Shown here piece after piece: positions 8,964 to 22,135 of a DNA stretch of 64,000 nucleotides; position 1 is the stretch's first letter; each line of letters opens with the position of its first letter. The stretch lies in contig CM076662.1 in the NCBI GenBank assembly GCA_038496675.1, forward strand, positions 14,202,645 to 14,266,644, given 5' to 3'. The position numbers and the translations under genes are program-made. The notes beneath the pieces are model-generated. The model was not told the origin of the DNA, made no database searches, and saw only the letters and a list, made by a program, of their open reading frames with translations. This DNA is from Rachycentron canadum (taxonomy: Eukaryota; Chordata; Actinopteri; Carangiformes; Rachycentridae).

Positions 8964-11709
8964 GTAGGAAAAAGTGGAGAATGAGGGGGACACAGTGATG
9001 GAATAGTTTTTATTCTTAGTGCCTGGGATGAAGTAAAGAAAAATCCTTGGATCAAGCACCTAGGCACATTACCGAAGAGTCTCAGGCAAGGCACTGAAAC
9101 TCCATAGAAACTCCATAGAGCTCAAAATATCAAAAAGAATTTATCCAAACTCTCTTTACAGTACCACAAAAATATTCCTCCTATGTTGAAAATTGCGCTG
9201 GATTTGGCCCGAGGGACCATGTTTGTGTCATTCCCGCAAGAAAAATTGGGCCTTTTTCTGTGCGCAAATCTACAAGTGGCCAAAAAAATAAAACCGAGAC
9301 CCTGAAAACCTGAAAAATGCCTGAAAGCTATTCAATTTTCCCAACAGTATAAATTCACTGAAACAGCGTCAGGCTTACAACAATGATAATGATGCAATCT
9401 GTGCCATTTTAATCATTATTCTACCAAATTAAATCCGTGGATCAGATTCAATTTACCTGACATTTGTCCGAGAAGCTGAAAATAACACCGAATGGACGTG
9501 CTCATGTATAAAAGCTGTGCTCTCTGTTGATGTGAGTCTTTGGCTTATAGTTCCAGATCTTCTCGACGACATGGGGGAGAGCAGAGAGTGCGTCAACTGC
9601 GGCTCCATCTCCACGCCGCTGTGGAGGCGCGACGGCACGGGCCACTTTCTCTGCAACGCCTGCGGCCTGTACAGCAAAATGAATGGGCTGAGCAGGCCAT
9701 TAATTAAACCACAGAAGCGGACGGTAAGCAGACAGACACTTCTCCGCTCAGTTTCCCACCCAATCGTTCAAAACAATGGCTGGAGCTTATGTAGCTGACG
9801 GGGATATCCACAGTGTCTAATGTATCTAATGCTTTATACTGCCAGGCGTCGTATCAAGCCTTCATTTGATTTGAATCTGGTGGTTTTGTGCCATTTTGTC
9901 TGTGACTCATGGCATCAGATCGACTGAACTCTGCATTGACTAACAATATTAATTCAGCCAGCGATCACAGAAGCGAAGCTGATGCAGGATTGGAGGAGGA
10001 GGTTTAGGCCCGTTGGTCAATTTCTCATAATTTGGTTTGAGCGGAATCAAAGGCACTGATTTAATTGGATTAAAGCCACCAACACACAGGGCATTTGTTA
10101 ATGTTACCTAATTAATCAGGCAGCTAATCTGTCACCTCGTCTGCTCAGTGCTTCTGTTGGCTCATTCAATCTAGTCGTCACGGGGCAGATCTTTTCCTGG
10201 TTCCATTACGCGCAGCATTGCGCACAGTTTTTACAAGGAAATCAAATGTCACGTATAGACTCCTTGAAAATCAACAAACTTTTAAAAAGGCCGCATTAAA
10301 GCCATTTAAATGGATATCATAATAGGACCTGTATTATTGTTAGGAAATAGGGTTTGAATGGGCGACTAATTCAATTAGTGGGGTGAGGTTTTCACTTTAG
10401 AAGTGTTGTTTTGTTTTGGGGTTTTTTTTGTTTTTGTTTTTTTTTTTAACTTGTGAGAAAGACTCGCAAATCATTTTGGCTCGACAAATCTCTAAAATAT
10501 CAATTTCAAATTTAAATCCAAATATAATGATAGCATTTATTTTGTGTTTCTATCGCCAGTCAACGTCCAGAAGAATCGGCCTGTCATGCGCCAACTGTCA
10601 AACCAGCACCACCACCCTGTGGCGCAGAAATGCCGAGGGAGAGCCGGTGTGTAACGCGTGTGGGCTCTACACAAAATTACACGGGGTGAGTGGAGATTTC
10701 TTCTCACATTTATTTCCTTTTCATTTCTATCCACCTTCTATTTAATCTGCGCATCCCAAGTCAGGGATAATATATTGTAAAAGATTTTATTAAAAATGAT
10801 CCAATCTGCAGGTACCTCGGCCACTTGCCATGAAGAAAGAGGGAATTCAGACAAGAAAAAGAAAACCAAAGACAATGAATAAAACAAAGGGATCCTCTGG
10901 TGAGCCATCAATAATTCTTATTTCTTTGCGTGGGAATTAATATTGCCAGCCCTGCTTCTTAAGAAGAATATTTTAACATTACAGTTTTTTTTGTTTTTTT
11001 TTTTATAGGAAATAACAACTCTATCTCTATGACTCCCACATCCACCTCCTCATCCAATTCTGAAGATTGCTCAAAAACCAGCTCTCCCTCTGGACAGGTC
11101 TCAGGGGTAAGACTTTTATTTATCTATCTTAATATTAAAATCTAATTTCCTGTTTTATTCGAAATCAAGGCATCACATTAATTATATCTTCTGGCACAGG
11201 AGGTTTCTCTTTTTTAAACAAAACCTGAAATAAAATAAATCATTTGAAAATACTATCTTTCCAGATATTTTCAATGTTCAACTTTTATTCATGATGTGAC
11301 CTCAGGTGTTTTATTAAAATTGGTCACATGAAGGCTGACTGATGCTTTGTGGTGATGACAAATGCGTCACCATAATATTACAGTAAAGCTTCTGGTGGTT
11401 TTTTCTACCCCTCCCTCCACCTGTGTAATACAAAACCAAAAATTAATCACTCTCTAAATTGGGGCAGATGTCTATTTCATGCAGGAATTGACTGCTTTTC
11501 CAACACAGTCAGGTCAATGATGCATTTATTTTAAAATTTTCTCGCAGGTCACTTCGTCTGTGTTGTCCAGCTCGGGGGAGGGAACAGGCTCGGGCTCAAC
11601 GGTGAAGTACCCGGCACAGGACAGCCTGTACACCAGCGTGGGCTTGACCCAGCCATCAGATGTAGCTTCAGTGAGGGGTGAACCCTGGTGTCCCATGGCT
11701 TTAGCTTGA
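8114..11709 (+). CDS. GATA6: Transcription factor GATA6
   Basis: Zinc-finger transcription factor that binds WGATAR sites in the nucleus and acts in heart, gut and other endoderm tissue. Coding exons are 8114-8963, 9557-9723, 10560-10685, 10812-10899, 11009-11106 and 11548-11709, all with GT-AG junctions in phase; the product is 496 aa. Residues 1-283 form the activation region with the GATA6-type block FTDLDQ and MYQTIA (Met111). The N finger is C295-C298-C316-C319 and the C finger C349-C352-C370-C373, both CX2CX17CX2C, followed by the basic stretch RKRKPK. The C-terminus EPWCPMALA resembles the mammalian GATA6 end. Human GATA6 is longer, with Ala, Gly and His runs missing here. The start ATG at 8114 gives MDLGENSW; a longer open frame from 8093 uses GTG and is not credible. 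CABLES1 and NPC1 downstream support GATA6 over GATA5 or GATA4. Confidence 0.95.
9557..9723 (+). CDS. GATA6: GATA6 exon 3 (N-terminal zinc finger)
   Basis: Acceptor ttccag|AT at 9556/9557 and donor ACG|GTAAGC after 9723 (phase 0). It encodes DLLDDM, then the N finger with cysteines 295, 298, 316 and 319. An alternative acceptor six bases upstream (tatag|TT, 9550/9551) keeps the frame and would add Val-Pro. Confidence 0.93.
10560..10685 (+). CDS. GATA6: GATA6 exon 4 (C-terminal zinc finger)
   Basis: Acceptor atcgccag|TC at 10559/10560 and donor GGG|GTGAGT after 10685, both phase 0. It encodes residues 340-381 with C349, C352, C370 and C373. In GATA factors this finger makes the main DNA contacts. 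Confidence 0.95.
10812..10899 (+). CDS. GATA6: GATA6 exon 5 (basic tail of the C finger)
   Basis: Acceptor ctgcag|GT at 10811/10812 and donor TCTG|GTGAGC after 10899 (phase 1). It encodes VPRPLAMKKEGIQTRKRKPK and a few more residues, the basic arm and nuclear localisation part of GATA factors. Confidence 0.95.
11009..11106 (+). CDS. GATA6: GATA6 exon 6 (Ser/Thr-rich region)
   Basis: Acceptor tttatag|GA at 11008/11009 and donor GGG|GTAAGA after 11106. It encodes NNNSISMTPTSTSSNS and then EDCSKTSSPSGQVSG, matching the GATA6 segment with the MTPTSTSSNS motif. Confidence 0.93.
11548..11709 (+). CDS. GATA6: GATA6 last coding exon
   Basis: Acceptor ctcgcag|GT at 11547/11548, stop TGA at 11707-11709. 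It encodes the C-terminal 53 residues, ending EPWCPMALA. Confidence 0.93.
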   Translation, partial: VTSSVLSSSGEGTGSGSTVKYPAQDSLYTSVGLTQPSDVASVRGEPWCPMALA

Positions 11710-12380
11710 ACATTAATATCTTTTTGGGAGGACGGCCATCTCCGGCCCCTACTGTCTGGATGCGGTGTAATGTGGAAGTATTCGGGGGCAACGTTTGTTT
11801 CCTCCCCCGCAACTGATGCAAGACGATTTGGACAGAGGGGAAAAGAAGGGTGAAGCCACATTAGGTCATGCTGCAAGCTTGGACCGAGATTGGAGTATCT
11901 GGGATTTGTTTCCAGATGTGTGTGGTGTGGGGATCTTGTTGCCTTAAAAAAAACAAAAAAAACAAACAAAACCAAACCAAAAAAAAAAAAAAAACACACA
12001 AAAAAAAAAAAACACAAAAGGAAACACCAGGCCAGATGATCAATCAGCTGGTGGCCTGATGTGGATGGTTTCTGGACCTGGTGTGCACTCGATATCCCTC
12101 CCATCCATGGCACAGAACCAGATCTGGGTTCTTCGAAGAAACCCTTCATGTACATAATGGATTTCCTCTCTGAAGAGAAAGCTGTTGATTGGATACTGGC
12201 GCTTTGTAAAGCGTTATATTCTTTAAGGACATTTAGATTATCTTTTTCTTTCCACAACTGGAATCATGCCACAAGTGCCAAGACAGCTTTTATGAATCAA
12301 AAGAAACAAAATATTTATAAATCTTCCATTGTTGAAACCATGGCTATGATTGTTAATAAAGATATCAATATAGAGTAGAA
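11710..12380 (+). other. GATA6: GATA6 3' UTR
   Basis: Runs from the stop codon to just past the AATAAA at 12355-12360. It contains a long A-rich, CA-interrupted tract at about 11946-12018. A second AATAAA at 13434-13439, followed by tgttgtgg, could serve a longer form. Confidence 0.65.
12355..12360 (+). terminator. GATA6: GATA6 poly(A) signal AATAAA
   Basis: Canonical hexamer 646 bases after the stop, followed by a T/GT-rich stretch (gatgtcttcttttcttattg) suited to cleavage-factor binding. Confidence 0.65.
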
Positions 12381-15300
12381 GTTAAACCATTCTGATGTCT
12401 TCTTTTCTTATTGTTTTTTCTTTATAAGTGGTTGTTAGCAGTATGGTATAGTGTTGAATCTGCACATGTTTTCCACTGAAAGCTCTTACTGTATTTGACT
12501 CACACTAGTTTGGTTTAAACAGGGTATGTCATCTGGTGTTTTTGTTTAATTATTTACAAAGAAAATTGCAAATAATCGAGTCGACTAATTTTTTTGATAC
12601 TGAAACCTTGTCAGCTGTTGGGGCAGCATTAAGGCTCTTCTCTTAATGCACAGCTACAAACACTGTTTAACACGTGAAGCAGCTCATTGGCTTGTTTGAG
12701 CAGAGCACACCCCTGAATAGTTGTGAGCCTGCTGACCTTTATGTTACAAGACATAAACTGCAAAAGAAGACTTTTGGCTGCACTACGTGACTCACTATGA
12801 ATTGTGTACCTTTCATCACGCAAGCATGTACTGTTGCATAATTTTTATACTAAAATTTGACCAAAGTGGAAAGTGAGGTCAGCTCTGAACAAACCCATGT
12901 TACTTTGATGGCTTTGACTAATCCCAGTGAGGATCATAAGGCATGTGACAGCCCAGTTTGACATGATGAGGTGTTGAAGTGGACATTAAGAAAAATATAC
13001 ACAGACATTTATATTGCATCATTATGACATTTCCTTTAAAATGTGCCCTTGTTGTGTTGTAATGTTTGGATTTGCAGCAGAATGGGTGGCATTCAGAATC
13101 AAAATTTGAGGTATGTTTGATTCTGGTCCCTCTATGTCTCCATGTCCTCCAGCTATTGTGTGAGTAGAGTCTCAAGAAGCCATTTCAGGCCACAAAACAA
13201 CCACTGAGAAATTCAAACCTGAAGTAAATCTGATGACTTGGATGTGAAATGTGGCATAAAGATGATAATTTTTTAAAATTTTTATTTTCATTTTTTTTTT
13301 TCTTAAACAACTTGCTTCACCTGAAAAAAAGGCATGTTATTCATTCTTCTGGACTTATTTATTTTTTTTGAAATATCATGTTTTTTTTTCCTCTGGAACA
13401 TTATAAGAAATTATTTTTATTTAAATTCAGTCCAATAAATTGTTGTGGCGATGCAAATGAATTATACGTCACTCTGTGTTTTCAGGAATGAGCAGTGTTT
13501 TTGAAGTTGTGGAAAGAACCATGTTCTTGCGTAATGTTAATATTACTCAGGCATATTTTTTATGAGGCAATTGCAGCTATGCTTTAAATCCATATTTCTC
13601 CCAGTTTCAAGAAAAAAAAAACTGAATTCAGACATTTTTATGCATGGGTGAAGAAAAAAAAAAATCAAGATCAGCTAATGCAAGGCAAACATTTCCATGG
13701 TGAGGCTGTTCATGCTTCATTTTCAGAAAGACATTCATCCCACCTACGATCACGCCTCAAATCAAACGTCTTCAGCCTTTTTCCTGGGTGGTGTGATTCC
13801 ACATTCTGCTTATGGTTCATTAAAGAGAGTTTATTCTTCCTGACAGCTTTTTATTTCACTTATGAGTTTCGTTCTTTTCTACCAGCCCCCAAGCGCTCAA
13901 AGCACATTCACTTTAACTGTGTCCTCTTGAACCAGCAGCTCAAAGTACCTGTCACAGTGTTTACTGGACTTAAGCGAATATGGCCCATGAGTAATAGCAC
14001 ATAAAAAGATTTTTAGAGATGGCTACGATTTACGCCTGGGCTTCAAGTCATCTGTCTGCTCTCTGTCATATTGATTCAGCTGACTTTATTGAGTGTGGAG
14101 GAATGTGCTGCACTGCACAACAGCCACATTCACAGCTTGGACACAAACATTGTTATTGCATTTATTTACCTCTGTTACTTTTGCAGACGGTCAAACTTTT
14201 TTTGGCTGGAATGGTACAGTTGCTACCATTTGTTTCAGCCAAAGATAGTCCATCCCATGCTTTTATTTTATTTTTTTTCCAGTGTTAGTGCTACTTGTGT
14301 GGAAATGTTTGGCATGTGGTCATTTCGTCCTAGGTGTTATATAAAATCTAATTTGTATGCCGAGACCACCAGGCATTAAGTCCCGGAGCGTCCAAGCAGA
14401 TAAATTATAAAACCGCCTTGAGATATGTAAATGCAAACTAGTGTTAAAGTCACAACATGAGCAAATATTTATAGGTTTCTTAATTTATGATGTGGTCCTA
14501 CCTTGGCACTGTCTGATTGGTATCCATGGTGCTGCGAGGGAGGAAATATAAACATTAGCGCAGAAATCCTCCCTGAGCTCTCATCTGGATAGATGTTCAG
14601 AAAGCTGAGGGTCACACCATCCACGGTGTGACGCAAACTGCAATCTTACAGTTTTTTTATCTGTGAGAGTGATGGAGGCATGAATGATGTGTGTCACAGA
14701 AGCTGCTGCCCTGGAGTAGAAAGGTGATTCTCTGCAAATAAATGATAATAGGTTGGATAGAGGGGGACGTAGACACACAAAGAGGGAGAATGCAGGGATC
14801 TTGATGGCTGCGCAGGGTTGAAAGTCCTCCCAAAGTAAACAGTACAGACTAACCCAACAGCAGCAGCAGACTACAGGCCCCAGGGCTGTTTGGCCATGGG
14901 GCAGCAGCACAGTATGGCCCAGTGGCTCCCTCAGGAGATGCCTGTTGATCTTTCCATGTTGCGTTTCAAAGGAGAGCACCGCTGGCCCTGCCTCCGGAAG
15001 AGATGGGATCTCTGACTCAGCCCTTTTGGGTTTCCTCGACAGACACGGGGGCACATTCTGAGTGAAAGAAAGCACTTACAAACATGATAGTTGAGTCTTT
15101 TTAGATGTGGCGTGCCATCAAAAGATCTCTGATGGAAAACATGTCTGTGTGTGTATAAGCCTTTTATTGTTCTGGATTATTATTCTGTGATTTATTCACC
15201 TTGTCAAATTCATAGAAAGCCAAAGTGTGCTTTGAAAGTTATTCTCCCTCTCAGTTAGCTTTAGTAAACACATCCACAACCACACAGGAAAGAATAAAGG

Positions 15301-18300
15301 AACCTCCTCCACCCTTGGCATAAACTTTCTTTCTTGTCTTTACTCACATGAAATATATGTATATAAATAGCTATGTATAGTCAGTGTTACTTATTACAGA
15401 AACACTGGGAGTGTGTTCAGGGAAGTCAGGGTGTTGGAGGGAATGACGCTTCTGGTGGAGAAGAGTGAAAATCACAGGGCGGGACACAAGTCCCAACTCT
15501 GAGTACATATGTATGTGTCTGCATGTGTGTGTAAAGGAGAGTTGCCAGGAAGTTGTCACAGGAGGAAATATTGAAAGCCGAAAGACAAAGGGAAAGAGCT
15601 GTGTGATGATAAATAAGGAAAGGTTCCTTCACAACCCTGTAGCCTGAGAGTAAATCAGAGCATACAGCAGTTCTGGGACCTTGGAAAGAGTAGTTCACTG
15701 AAAATATCACATATTTGATTATTTAATGCTTGATATGTGTCAATGCGTTTCTCATAAAATTCAGCTCTTCACTGTGGTAATTCATCAGGTGAATTTACCA
15801 ACCACGATATTCCTGCGATTCTGCAACATACCGTCATATATAATGATGATGCCATCTATAAAAGCATATACTGCCAGAGAGGATTTTAACAATATCGCCC
15901 ATTTAGAAATGTCACAAAACTGCTGTGGTTCTCTACCTGACCTCCACAACAGAACCAGATACTGCAGAGAAGTCATTCAGACATGTATATATCTATGTTA
16001 ATATGCCTGCTACTGCAAGCACAGTAAATAAAGCTCTGCTCCAATATGCAAACATTCAAGACAAATAAAACAGTGTTGGGATTAAATGCCATGTTCTTTC
16101 CAGTGAAAAAGTGGGTCACGTTTTGTGTTTGTTCAATCTGTTGTTCCTCCTAAAGGTACAAGCAGCAGCGAACTTTCTGCTATGAGTCGTGTGCCAAACG
16201 TCCACTCAGGCGCACACAAACAACAACTTTTTGGTTCCTGGAGTTATCAGCTGGTGACAGAGAGTTGCAAGAATGAAAATGTCATGAAAATGTCATTTTC
16301 ACGGCAAACGTGGATGGCAGAGAGATGTGGGTTGAGACACAGCCATGATACAAAGAGTTAAAAAGAATTATGCCTAAAGACAATTGCACATGGATATTTG
16401 ATGTTAAACCAAAGAAAGGGCTGACAGTGTGGTCACAAAGCCACGTTGCCGCCCCTCTGGGCTTGTTACTGGTCAACTATTCAGTAAACTCCGCCTCAAT
16501 AGTAGAAACGTCTCTTTTTATGTTCTGTGTCTTTGCAGGAACGAATTAAATGTCTGTGATGTGCCTGGCACAATTTGACTATCAAATCGATCCCTGGTTC
16601 TAGACAATGCATTTCCAGTTTTGCCAGGCAAGAGTTCTGTTAATCTCTAATGGAAAAGCTATTTCATTACCAGGCCTTCTGCCTAAAGCAGTCTGGGCTT
16701 TGAAACTCAGCCACTAAATCATGTAACTCGTGTAAGTATTTTCTGCTGTGGCTATCCAAGGAGTATACTGAGATTCCTATGAGTTCAATTTAAGGTTACA
16801 GCTATCTCTCCTCTCCTACTAGCCCAACAGTCAGCCTTGGTTCCAAGGCGTTTTGAATTAAGTTCAGCGTGCTCGCATATGGGAACCCGAGCTTGCCGCC
16901 AAATGCAATACTTCCTGGAGTATTTCTGTCAGAACCCGGGCCTTTAAAAACAAAACACAATGAAATCACAGCAGTCCTGTTTTAATCAATTAAACATATG
17001 TCAACAAGCAATATGCTAATCATTGTCTCGACAGGGAGAGCACATTCTCTTCTGGTGATGTATGATCAGAAGTCAATCATGGTAAAAGGACTTAAAAACA
17101 AAAATAGTTCTAGGTTCAGACCCCGTTTTTAGATGGATGAGAAATAAACTGTGTTGATTACATTTTGTGAAAATAAGTGGCATGAATCTTAAATGTCATG
17201 AAAATATTATTATTTTCATGACATTTTAGGCAATGCCACTATCTTTATTGTTGGGGACTGGTGTGAAAGAGACAAAACAATGTAATGAGTCAGAGATGGG
17301 TGATTTCCATGCTTTTGTGCAGCGTGTTGCATGTTTGTGTTTTTGTGTCTGTGTTTGCCTTGGATGAAGAGGGCGGAGGGAGCCATTCCTTCCTGGCCAG
17401 TATCAGTCACTGAGCTCAAAGTCTCCAGGCTTTTGGAGAATCCACATGGAGTCATAGCTTTAGTCATTTGGGTCAGCAGTGGGCTATGAATTTTGATGGG
17501 ATTTTATCACAGCCCTTCCTACCCAGAATGCAATGCAGCTTCTCAGACCTCTGGGCCCACACTTTCTCAGAATGAGGTATGCTTGTGTAAACACCATTTG
17601 GCCCACTGAAGACTTGAAATGTAATAAATTTTCATTTGAAGCTCAAGATAGCTGCAGAGCCATATACTGTATGTGGGACGGGGGATAGATTGCAGGATGC
17701 AGCAGCCTGACGGAGGGTAAAAGCGATCCTCCCCTCTTGTCTTCTGATTGGGCAGCTCCCTGCTGAGACCTCTTATGAACACTCCTGATAAGCAAATGAG
17801 CATCTAAAATAAATAAAAAAGGCTGACGCTTGGCAAGATATCAAACTTAAGATACAACTGTCCATTAAACTCTCACTAACCATTGTAATGTACAACTTTT
17901 TTTCAGACCCTATTTTTTATTTATTTGTTGTTGTTTTTTTTTTTTTTTTACAAAATAGCAAACCCTCAGATAAGTAAAATTTCTTTTGAAGAAAAAACAA
18001 AGGCAAACAGAAAAATTACAAACTCGAAAACTGTCGAAAGTACCAAGCACAGCTTAGGTGAAACTCTCAAAGGACTGCTACTCCCTGCAAAGTGAATGCT
18101 CTGTATCTCACACAGGTCAGATACTGAGCAAGCGCTACCACTGGTGAGCTAACCTGCTTACATGTTCTCCGCTGGCTGTGTGAGCTATTCTCATGCGTGA
18201 AAATCATTGTTGTTGATGATTATTATTATTTATTTACTACAATAAAATTGAGCTGTTTTCTTTTCATTAGTCGATGTTCTTCTTGTCCAGACATTTTGAA

Positions 18301-20850
18301 CTTTGAGTTGGCGAGAGTCATTTGTTGGCTCAAAACCCAACACATTGAAGAAATAAAGAGAGAATTTTCTGAGGATAGTGGTGCAATGCAGTGAGAATAT
18401 TAAAACTCTGATTGGCTACAAGTTATGTTTGCACAAATATTCATATTCTGGAGGATTTTTGCACTGATTACATTTATAGAGATATATTAGTTTTGTCAAT
18501 TGCACATTCACTCTTCAGGGACTTTATGTACTGCTGTCCCAGGTGGTTTTCCTGTGCAATCCTGTCAGATTTTTAGCAGTATCACAAAAACTGTTAGCAA
18601 AACTGTTTGCTTCTTTGTTTCTTTATGTTTACAGCCACACATCAGGGGTAGCACAACTGATGGCCGGAGCTAGCTACAAAAATAACACCAAAGTTGTAAT
18701 ATGCTGTAGTTTTTCATTTTAATAACATCAGAAGCATGATCTGTTTTAAATCTGATGTGAACCCAGTGACTGAGCACAACAACAGACCCGCTTCCTTGTC
18801 GCTGCTCCCTTGACCAGGCAGACCCTTCGGCTGAGGCGTCCAATTAATTATAGACGTGACTTTAAAACTTCCTGTTTTTCCCCCCCTTAATGAAGCCAAT
18901 CTGCCCTGCTGCTCTAAAGAGAGGAAATACCTCAAAATAGTTCCCAATTTCAGCACATTCAATTATTTTGTGCCCAGTACAGATTGCATCAGTCTTGTTA
19001 ATGTATGAACCAACAATGTTTGATCACAGGGAAATTATGTCTGTCATTTCTTCCTGCTTCGCCCCCCGAATAATGTGGGAATTTGGAGAGTTGGTGCCCG
19101 GGATGGGCACGGATTAGCAACTACGTGCCCTCAGTCAGGCCCATCCAACATTAATCACTGTCTGATATGTTTATTATTACATGTGGTCACTTATTCTGTG
19201 GTAGTAGAAAAAATCCCTGATTTACGCCTCTACTGTTGCCCTTTCCTGTCCTCATTTGTGAAAACAAAATTCCTGTGAATTCCTGCAGTATTAACACTAA
19301 GCAGTTATGAGGTCAAGCTTTCACTTACACTGCACAATTCAACTGGCTGGCCACAGAGCATTGTGCTGTTTGGTGCAACTGTAACTTTGCTTATTGCCAT
19401 GTAAGATCAGTGAAGGAGCCTACACACAAACTTACAAACTGACCTTGACAGCAGACACGCTCCATATCTCACGCTGCCTTTTTTTTTTTCTTCATTGCAC
19501 TAAATCTACAGCCAGTGTTCAAGTCAACTCTACTGTTATCACAAATGCACCACACTTGTTGAATACCTGCCAGTGTTTTTTAGAGGTGCCCTTTTAAACT
19601 CTGAAAATCCACCCTCAGGTCTCACCCTCCATGCTTTTCACAGGGAAACAGGAAAAAGGAGAGAAAAGGGAAAACATATAAATGCACAAAATCCGAGCTG
19701 GAACGTTTTAAAGGATGGAATGTATGTCAAGTACTTCTTTTGAAAATACATGGAGTTTCCCCGAGAAAGAATAGTAGGAAATGACATGTTCTTTCATAAG
19801 GGGATTTAATATTACAAAAAATTCTTAGGATTAAAAATATTTAGATTAATAATGTGTTTTCCAAATCTTGGAATCTTGATTGTAAGCTTATATCAATGGA
19901 GTATTTGGCTATACTGCCTATAAATGTATCTTCTTCCTGGAAGTAAAATTTTTATTGAGAATAAAGGTTTATCCATGATACATTTTCAGCCACGTTACAG
20001 TTTGTACAAAGTGAGGGTAAGTGATAGAGAAGGAAAAATCATTTGCTCCAAGATTACACTTTGTATGGTGTGTGAGTGCACACATACACATAAATTCCTT
20101 CTAATTTTCACATTTACATGAATTAAAATCTGTAAACTACTCCACAAAAAGCTATATATCACTTTCTGATAAAAGTGCTTTAGGTCTACCAGGGCCAGAC
20201 CATTTACATGAAGAGTGCAGGCGTGTTCTCAATGGGAAATGACACATTAAATTTTGTACTGGGGTTGCGTATTGTTCCTCAAGTAGTTGAATTCCTCTCA
20301 TTCTTTGGAATCCGAAGAAAGTGAAAACATACTGTTGTAAATTCTTCATATATATATATATATATAAAAAACAGACCAGGTCTCTTATGACTCTCTTACG
20401 ACAAGATTGAGACAGTCCTGGCCTTATATTCAGGTGAGATCAAGGACTGAATCACAATCATTCTTTATTTTTGTGACAATGTATTTCTATAAAACAGGAC
20501 TCTTTACACTGAAGAATATTTGCATTTCAGTTGCTTCGAACAGGTGCTATCGGAACGTCACACTGTTTTATTTATTCAGCATAATTCTTCCAAATTCGGC
20601 AATTTATGAAGGCTGATCGGGAGTATAAGGATGCCTGATTTGGTGGACTGGCAGTATGATATCATCAAAGAGGAAACCCAGGCAGGCCTACTAGCTGTCC
20701 CACAAGAGGCCCCTCAACAAACAGGCTGGTTATCACATCACTAACATTTGCTTAACCCCTTTGCAGAAGGTGTTCTGTTAGAGGGTGTGCAGAGGGGGGA
20801 GCTGTTACCGAATCTCTTTGGCTGACCCGTTCATATGTATCCTATGCACA
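12381..20850. other. Intergenic DNA downstream of GATA6
   Basis: No gene was recognised. Open frames at 13648-14004, 14581-15075 and elsewhere carry no known domain and no convincing splice partners. The inverted repeat at 17191-17226 is annotated separately. An AT microsatellite lies at 20349-20366. Position between GATA6 and CABLES1 makes distal enhancers likely, but none can be placed from one sequence alone. Confidence 0.5.
17191..17226. repeat. Perfect 16-bp inverted repeat, loop 4
   Basis: The left arm AAATGTCATGAAAATA (17191-17206) is the exact reverse complement of 17211-17226, with TTAT between. The core aaatgtcatgaaaat also occurs about 0.9 kb upstream at 16278-16292. Confidence 0.85.
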
Positions 20851-20856
20851 CACAAA

Positions 20857-20865
20857 CACTTACAC

Positions 20866-20944
<79 letters not shown>
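20857..20944. repeat. (CA)n microsatellite, long
   Basis: About 37 pure CA units at 20871-20944, preceded by an imperfect section. Confidence 0.97.
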
Positions 20945-20946
<2 letters not shown>

Positions 20947-21679
20947 CAATGCCCCCAAAGATTCATATACTAAAACATAGTAGAGTCACACAGTCATCTG
21001 TGTCTTCTCTCTGCCATTAAGAGTTTTGGACTCCGCTCAAGAAATCTCCCTAGTCCCTTTGAACTCCGCTTTTCTCCGTCAACCACTTCATCCAGTCCTC
21101 CCAAGTTTTGACCAGAGGACTGAAAACATGACTTCAGTAGAAAGTGAAAAATGAAAGAATGAGAGCATGAAAGGATGAGAGAATGCTCCTATCCTTGGAT
21201 ACCTCACACCCACTCCAAACCGCCTCCATTCCTTCCCCGTTTGCAGTGAGATGGTGCATGCAGCTCTCTCCCACACATCTCCACATCCAAGCGCCAAGCC
21301 CTGTGTTTTCTTAATTCATTACTTAAAGGAAAGAAATGTAGCCCATACCAAAATAAATACGGTTCTCTTGGATCGGACCATGTGTCATAGTGTGATAGCT
21401 CCTAGGAAAAAGCTGTTGTTTTAACCGAAGGAGGATGGAACTCTTTGGCTCTGCAGAGTGTCTGTCACTCTGCTCTCTGTCTCTGTCACACAGCACAACA
21501 TGCAGCCTTATCGTATGATTTGGACTTAAATACATTAACTCAAAGTGGGCTGGCTGCAGTCGCAACACTCAGCAGTGAAACCAGATTCACTCAGTGTCAC
21601 TGTGGAGTTAATGACCTGAGACTGAGCTTTCGGTTTATATTCCTTGTACAACTTTTTGGCCTTTTTTGCAGCATGGCCG

Positions 21680-22135
21680 TGGGGATGGCAATGTCACCTT
21701 AGTGGTATATTATATGGTCAGTCCATCGCATGGGCCAGCACTGAAATATCTATCTATCAAATCTCTCTCAGCGCAGTCCATCAAAAAGCTGATGGAAATT
21801 ACATACAGACATTAGTGGTCCACTGAGGATGAAGCCTAATGACCCATCTTCTATTTCGACCATGAAGTTGATCTTTGTGGTTTTGGTGAAAAGTTCTCCA
21901 CAATTATTGGACGGCTAAATTTGGTACATACAATGAAATGAAACAACTTTGATGGTCCCTTAAATTTTCATTTAGCACCACCATCATGTCACACCTGATT
22001 CAGCAATATACCTGTTGAACATCAACATGTTAGTATTGTCCTGTGCTAGTTTTACCATTTAGCGCAAACCATCATTGTGCCATCCTAGTACAGTGTCACA
22101 GAGCCACTAGCATGGCTGTAGGCATGGCCATCTTT
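21680..22135. repeat. Percomorph interspersed repeat (diverged)
   Basis: Recognised from successive pieces: acatacagacattagtggtc, aggatgaagcctaatgac, cattagtggtccactgagg, ttggacggctaaatttggt, atttagcaccaccatcatgtc, ctgttgaacatcaacatgtt, tcacagagccactagcatgg and ctgtaggcatggc. These follow a common fish repeat in order. A relative lies at 57480-57690. Not coding. Confidence 0.6.

Noticed and set aside
8114..11709. GATA5 or GATA4 as the identity
   Set aside because: The MYQT internal start block, the FTDLDQ motif, the MTPTSTSSNS segment, the W-C-x-x-ALA ending and the CABLES1-NPC1 neighbours all fit GATA6 better.
11526..12257. A 243-codon minus-strand frame over the GATA6 3' end
   Set aside because: It is antisense to the last GATA6 exon and passes through the A-rich UTR tract, giving low-complexity Phe-rich sequence with no domain.
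14581..15075. A 164-codon minus-strand frame
   Set aside because: No recognisable domain and composition like the flanks; a frame of this length is expected by chance in 64 kb.
20857..20944. Histidine- or threonine-rich proteins from CA-repeat frames (also at 22510)
   Set aside because: Translations of microsatellites only.
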